A stretch of 10,778 bases of DNA, from NCBI GenBank assembly GCA_946534745.1, contig CAMNDA010000414.1, positions 1-10,778 of the forward strand, in the 5' to 3' direction. Source of the DNA: an uncultured Verrucomicrobiota bacterium (GTDB lineage: Bacteria; Verrucomicrobiota; Kiritimatiellia; RFP12; UBA3636). Of the stretch, positions 7,725-10,778 are shown piece after piece. Under the pieces are notes generated by a model that did no database searches, was not told the DNA's origin, and saw only the letters and a program-made list of their open reading frames with translations. Every line of letters begins with the position of its first letter. Within the stretch, counting starts at the first letter, position 1. Both the position numbers and the translations under genes were made by a program.

Positions 7725-7727
7725 ACG

Positions 7728-8717
7728 ATGACGACGCTTCTGCTTCCGCTTCTGGCCGTTGCGCTCGGACTGGCCGCGCTCGTGTGGAGCGCGGACCGGT
7801 TCGTCGACGGCGCCGCCGCCTCCGCCCGCCTGCTCGGCGTGCCCGCGCTGCTCGTCGGGATGGTCGTCGTGGGCTTCGGGACCTCCGCCCCGGAGCTCAC
7901 CGTCTCGGCGCTCTCCGCCTGGCAGGGCAACCCCGCCATCGCGCTCGGCAACGCCTGGGGCTCCAACATCTGCAACATCGCCCTCATCCTCGGCCTCACC
8001 GCCGCCGTCGCGCCCGTCGCCGTCCGGCGCGAGGCGCTGCTCTTCGACCTGCCCGCGCTCGTCGCCGTCACGGCGGCCTCGTGGTGGCTCGTGCGCGACG
8101 GCGGCGTCTCGCGCGCCAACGCCTGGATCCTGCTCGGCCTCTTCGCCGCGTGGCTCGCCGGCTCCTGCCTCGTCGCCATGCGGACGCGGCCGTCCGCCGC
8201 CGCCGCGGACGCGGAGGCGCCCGGGGGAGGCCTCTCCGGGCGCATGGCGGCGTTCTGGACGCTCGCGGGGCTCGCCCTGCTCGTCCTCTCCTCGCGCGCC
8301 CTGGTCTGGGGCGCGGTGGAGCTGGCGCAGGCGCTCGGCGTGAGCGACCTCGTGATCGGCCTCACCGTCGTCGCGGTCGGGACGTCGCTTCCGGAGCTGG
8401 CCTCCTCCGTCGCCGCCGCGCGCAAGGGCGAGGATGACCTCGCCGTCGGCAACATCATCGGCTCCAACCTCTTCAACACGCTCGCCGTGGTCGGCGTCGC
8501 CGGCGCGATCCGCGCCATGCCGGACTGCGACCCGGCCATCGCCGGGCGGGACATCCCCGCCGCCTTCGCCCTCTCGGCCGCGCTGCTGCTCCTCGGCCTT
8601 CCGCGCTGGCGCGGCCGCGGCGCGCGCGACGGCCGCCTCGGCCGCCCCGTCGGCTGGCTCCTGCTCGCCGCCTACGCCGCCTACCTCGCGGACCTGGTCC
8701 TCGACGCCGCCCGGTAG
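7728..8717 (+). CDS. Calcium/sodium antiporter, CaCA family (YrbG-like)
   Basis: This is an inner-membrane cation exchanger of the CaCA superfamily, expected to swap Na+ (or H+/K+) for Ca2+ and so extrude calcium. The length of 329 aa is close to E. coli YrbG. Both inverted alpha repeats are intact: alpha-1 GFGTSAPEL (49-57, E56) with GNAWGSNICNI (74-84), and alpha-2 AVGTSLPEL (216-224, E223) with GNIIGSNLFNT (241-251). About ten hydrophobic segments are visible. The two five-helix halves are joined by a short polar, Ala/Gly-rich cytoplasmic linker (about 151-172). The gene follows the glycosyltransferase by 3 nt and has a strong SD, so it shares that operon, although no functional link is obvious. 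The stop codon lies in a palindrome shared with the convergent helicase gene. Ion specificity is inferred from the family. Confidence 0.93.
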   Translation: MTTLLLPLLAVALGLAALVWSADRFVDGAAASARLLGVPALLVGMVVVGFGTSAPELTVSALSAWQGNPAIALGNAWGSNICNIALILGLTAAVAPVAVRREALLFDLPALVAVTAASWWLVRDGGVSRANAWILLGLFAAWLAGSCLVAMRTRPSAAAADAEAPGGGLSGRMAAFWTLAGLALLVLSSRALVWGAVELAQALGVSDLVIGLTVVAVGTSLPELASSVAAARKGEDDLAVGNIIGSNLFNTLAVVGVAGAIRAMPDCDPAIAGRDIPAAFALSAALLLLGLPRWRGRGARDGRLGRPVGWLLLAAYAAYLADLVLDAAR

Positions 8718-8734
8718 CGGCGGGCCGCTACCGG
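8711..8734. terminator. Palindrome spanning both convergent stop codons, likely bidirectional terminator
   Basis: CCGGTAGCGG (8711-8720) and CCGCTACCGG (8725-8734) are perfect reverse complements around a CGGG loop. The TAG of the exchanger (8715-8717) and the TAG of the minus-strand helicase (8728-8730) are in the two arms, and both genes end in CGG TAG. A 10-bp GC-rich stem between convergent genes fits a bidirectional terminator. There is no T-tract on either side, so the mechanism is uncertain. Confidence 0.55.
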
Positions 8735-10778
8735 AGGAAGGCCGCCACGTCGGCGAGGAGCGCGGCCTCGTCCTCGTAGCGCGCGAGCTCGGCGGGGAGG
8801 TTGCGGCGGAAGATTGCGCCGTAGCCCTTGGTGTAGAGGCGCGGGTCGGCGAGGATCGCCACGCCGCGGTCGGCCCGGTGGCGGATGAGCCGCCCGAAGC
8901 CCTGCCGGAGCCGGATGACGGCGTTCGGCACGGCGTAGTCGCGGAAGGCGCTGCCGCCGGTCTGCTCGACGCGCTCGCTGCGCGCGTCGACGAGCGGCTC
9001 GCCCGGCGGGTCGAAGGGCAGCTTCGCGATGACGAGGCAGCGCAGCGCGTCGCCGATGAGGTCCACGCCCTCCCAGAAGGAGTTCGTCCCGAAGAGCACC
9101 GCCGGGCCGGCGGACTCGTCGCGGAAGCTCGCCGTGAGCGCCTCGCGCGAGGGCCCTCCGCCCTGCACCAGGAGCCGGATGCCGGCCCGCTCCAGGTCCG
9201 GCGCCGCGCGGCGCGCCGCGGCGAGCATCGTCGCGTAGCTCGTGAAGAGCGCCAGGGTGCGCCCGCGCGCGATCTCGGCGAGGCGCGCGAGCAGGCCGCC
9301 GAAGGCGTCGGCGAACGCCTCGTCCGCCGCGCCGCCGCCCGGCCCCGCCGCCTGCGGCGGCAGGAACGCCGGCACCGCGGCGAGGCACTGCCGCGCGTAG
9401 TCGAAGGGCGAGCCGAGCCGGCATTCGGCGATGCGGTCCGGGTCGACGAGGTCGAGCCCGAGCCGGTGCGCGAGGAACGCGGAGGAGCCGCTTACGCTCA
9501 TCGTCGCGCTGCACAGCACCACCGTGTCGAGCTTCTCGAAGAGTCCCTCCGCAAGCCACTTCGCCACCTCGACCGGCGCCGCGCGCAGGCCCGCCTCCGC
9601 GGCGGGGCGCCCCCCGCGCCCGGGCGCCATCTCGACCCAGTAGGCCCAGTCGGGGTCGTCCGCGCGCGAGAGGAAGTCGACCGTGTCGAGCAGCCCCTGC
9701 ACCGCCGCGTCCGCGGCCTCCAGCTTGCGCGCGGCCTCCGCCGCCTGCGCCGCGACGCGCATCTCCGCGAGCGGGTTGTCCGCGCTTGCGCTCGCGCTCT
9801 TCGCAAGCGCAAGCGGGACGGTCACACGGTCACACGGTCTGTCGGTCACACGGTCTGACGCTGCGACGGTGTGACCGTGTGACCGTGCGACCGTCTGACC
9901 GTCTGACGGTGTGACGGTGTGACCGTGTGACCGTGCGACCATTCGATCCACCGGCACGGCCGGCGGATCGGCCCCCGGCTCCGGATGGAAGACCTTCGAG
10001 AGCAGCGAGAGCGTCCGGGAGAGCGCGTAGAGGTCGTCCTGGAGGCGCTGGAGCGCGGGAACCGTCCCCGCCCACGCGCCGCCCTCGAGCGTCGAGGGGC
10101 GGAGGCGCAGCTGCGATTCGCCGCGCGGCGGGAGCGCGCCGAGCGCGCGGAACCACGCCTGCCCCGACCGCGCCGCGGCCTCCGCGAGGTTCCGCGCCTC
10201 CGCGACGAGGCGCAGCATCGCGTCGCGCGCCTCGTCCGTCGCCATCGGCCCCGCGGTCCCCTCCGCGAGCATCCGCTCGAGGTCCGCGAGGAGGCCCGAG
10301 CCGGCCGCCGGCGCGCGCCGCCGGCGCGCCGCGGCGGAGCGGCGCGCGTCGTGGATGCGGCGCAGCGCCTGCCGCAGCGAGCGCGGCGTGACCTCGCGGG
10401 CGAAGTGCTCCGTCGCCGCCTCCTCGAGGTTGTGCGCCTCGTCGAAGACGACCTGCGCCGCCTTCGGGAGCGCGAGCGGCGCGGACTCCGGCTCGGAGAA
10501 GAAGACCGCGTGGTTCGTGACGACGATGTCCGCGGCGAGCGACGCCGCGCGCGCCCGCTGCAGGAAGCAGCGCCCGTAGTGCGGGCACTTGCGGCCGCGG
10601 CAGTCGTCGGCGTCCGAGGCGATGCGCGCGGCGACGGGCGCCTCGCCCGGCTCGGCCTCGGCCGGCGCGGGCCCGGGGTCGAACTCCGCGAGGTCGCCGG
10701 AAAGCGTCCGCAGCGCCCACGCCACGGCGCGCGCGAGCGCCGGCATCGCGGCCGGGGAGAGCTCCGACTCGCGGCGGG
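8728..10778 (-). CDS. DinG-type Fe-S ATP-dependent DNA helicase, 5' end beyond window
   Basis: This is a superfamily 2, XPD/DinG-like 5'-3' DNA helicase of DNA repair and replication-conflict resolution. The frame stays open to the right edge, so the true start, the Walker A motif and the first cluster cysteine lie outside. Visible parts, counted from the in-window Met at 10746: Fe-S cysteines C49, C54 and C60 in a CX4CX5C pattern like that of E. coli DinG; IVVTNHAVFF (74-83); DEAH box at 102-105 (VVFDEAHNLEEA); an arch-like helical region at about 115-370; VVLCSATMS (409-417); ALFTSYATM (499-507); LFGTNSFWEGVDL (551-563); and QGFGRLIRH (615-623), the arginine-finger motif. Residues 269-311 are encoded by an octamer repeat array (see the separate entry) and look like an in-frame insertion between arch helices. 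All visible helicase motifs are intact, so the protein is probably active. The related YoaA is the alternative name. Confidence 0.93.
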   Translation of the reverse strand, partial: RRESELSPAAMPALARAVAWALRTLSGDLAEFDPGPAPAEAEPGEAPVAARIASDADDCRGRKCPHYGRCFLQRARAASLAADIVVTNHAVFFSEPESAPLALPKAAQVVFDEAHNLEEAATEHFAREVTPRSLRQALRRIHDARRSAAARRRRAPAAGSGLLADLERMLAEGTAGPMATDEARDAMLRLVAEARNLAEAAARSGQAWFRALGALPPRGESQLRLRPSTLEGGAWAGTVPALQRLQDDLYALSRTLSLLSKVFHPEPGADPPAVPVDRMVARSHGHTVTPSDGQTVARSHGHTVAASDRVTDRPCDRVTVPLALAKSASASADNPLAEMRVAAQAAEAARKLEAADAAVQGLLDTVDFLSRADDPDWAYWVEMAPGRGGRPAAEAGLRAAPVEVAKWLAEGLFEKLDTVVLCSATMSVSGSSAFLAHRLGLDLVDPDRIAECRLGSPFDYARQCLAAVPAFLPPQAAGPGGGAADEAFADAFGGLLARLAEIARGRTLALFTSYATMLAAARRAAPDLERAGIRLLVQGGGPSREALTASFRDESAGPAVLFGTNSFWEGVDLIGDALRCLVIAKLPFDPPGEPLVDARSERVEQTGGSAFRDYAVPNAVIRLRQGFGRLIRHRADRGVAILADPRLYTKGYGAIFRRNLPAELARYEDEAALLADVAAFLR
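9782..9815. repeat. Hairpin next to the octamer array, inside the helicase gene
   Basis: The sequence gcgcttgcg (9782-9790) is the reverse complement of cgcaagcgc (9802-9810). An alternative 10-bp pairing is cgcttgcgct (9783-9792) with agcgcaagcg (9806-9815). It abuts the octamer array and encodes the low-complexity peptide LALAKSASASAD, which is not expected in the helicase family. It may be part of the same inserted element. Confidence 0.5.
9815..9942. repeat. Array of 16 degenerate octamers within the helicase gene
   Basis: From 9815 to 9942 the sequence divides into 16 consecutive 8-mers in one register. Most end in CGGT or CCGT. The left part is mainly CACACGGT-like and the right part GTGACCGT-like. 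The 16-mer ACGGTCACACGGTCAC (9818-9833) recurs as its reverse complement at 9871-9886 and 9919-9934. A 28-bp segment (9865-9892) recurs exactly at 9913-9940. Read on the helicase strand it gives the repeated peptide ARSHGHTV with period 8 residues (three octamers). It is unlike any conserved DinG segment. Confidence 0.85.

Noticed and set aside
6851..8437. 528-codon open frame on the + strand overlapping the glycosyltransferase and exchanger
   Set aside because: It is another frame of two well-supported genes, its product is a low-complexity Arg/Pro/Ala string, and its start only coincides with a GAGGAG run coding for glutamates.
8434..9858. 474-codon + strand open frame opposite the helicase
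   Set aside because: It begins within the exchanger gene and then runs antisense to conserved helicase motifs. The composition is typical of an antisense shadow.
9815..9942. CRISPR array
   Set aside because: The repeat unit is 8 bp with no spacers, lies within a coding sequence and has no cas genes nearby.

Overview
The window is 10.8 kb of high-GC bacterial DNA with tight gene packing and no RNA genes. It holds six protein genes. Five lie on the + strand and one, cut by the right edge, lies on the - strand. The large secreted Fn3/jelly-roll proteins, sparse Shine-Dalgarno sites and GC-rich gene tails would fit a Verrucomicrobiota/Kiritimatiellota-type (PVC) bacterium. This is only an inference from style, because no taxonomic marker gene is present.

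Layout. Positions 1-117 are a cluster of REP-like hairpins. Positions 118-299 are an AT-richer leader. Then come two tandem secreted paralogs, 624 aa (300-2174) and 1278 aa (2185-6021). Both are built from Fn3 and Ig/cadherin-like domains plus about 165-residue 'ExF...W' jelly-roll-like modules. In both, the last Fn3 is split by an inserted jelly-roll module. A short gap (6022-6105) carries a GC hairpin and a promoter whose predicted start point lies almost on the next ATG. Next is a three-gene unit: a 150-aa helical protein of unknown function (6106-6558), a GT4-type glycosyltransferase (6555-7724, ATGA overlap) and a CaCA-family Na+/Ca2+ exchanger (7728-8717). A perfect 10-bp-stem palindrome containing both convergent stop codons separates it from a DinG-type Fe-S helicase gene (8728-10778, - strand, 5' end missing).

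How the genes relate. The two paralogs are probably co-transcribed and work outside the cytoplasm, perhaps as surface adhesins or glycan-binding proteins. The small protein and the glycosyltransferase look like a translationally coupled glycan-assembly pair. The exchanger is coupled downstream by a strong SD but is metabolically unrelated. The helicase is a separate DNA-repair gene.

The most unusual signal is a 128-bp array of 16 in-register degenerate octamers (ACGGTCAC / GTGACCGT types) inside the helicase gene, at 9815-9942. It is flanked by a hairpin, keeps the reading frame open and adds about 43 residues between the Fe-S/arch region and the second helicase domain. The second notable signal is a low-GC first module in both secreted paralogs, with composition changes that fall on or near domain borders.
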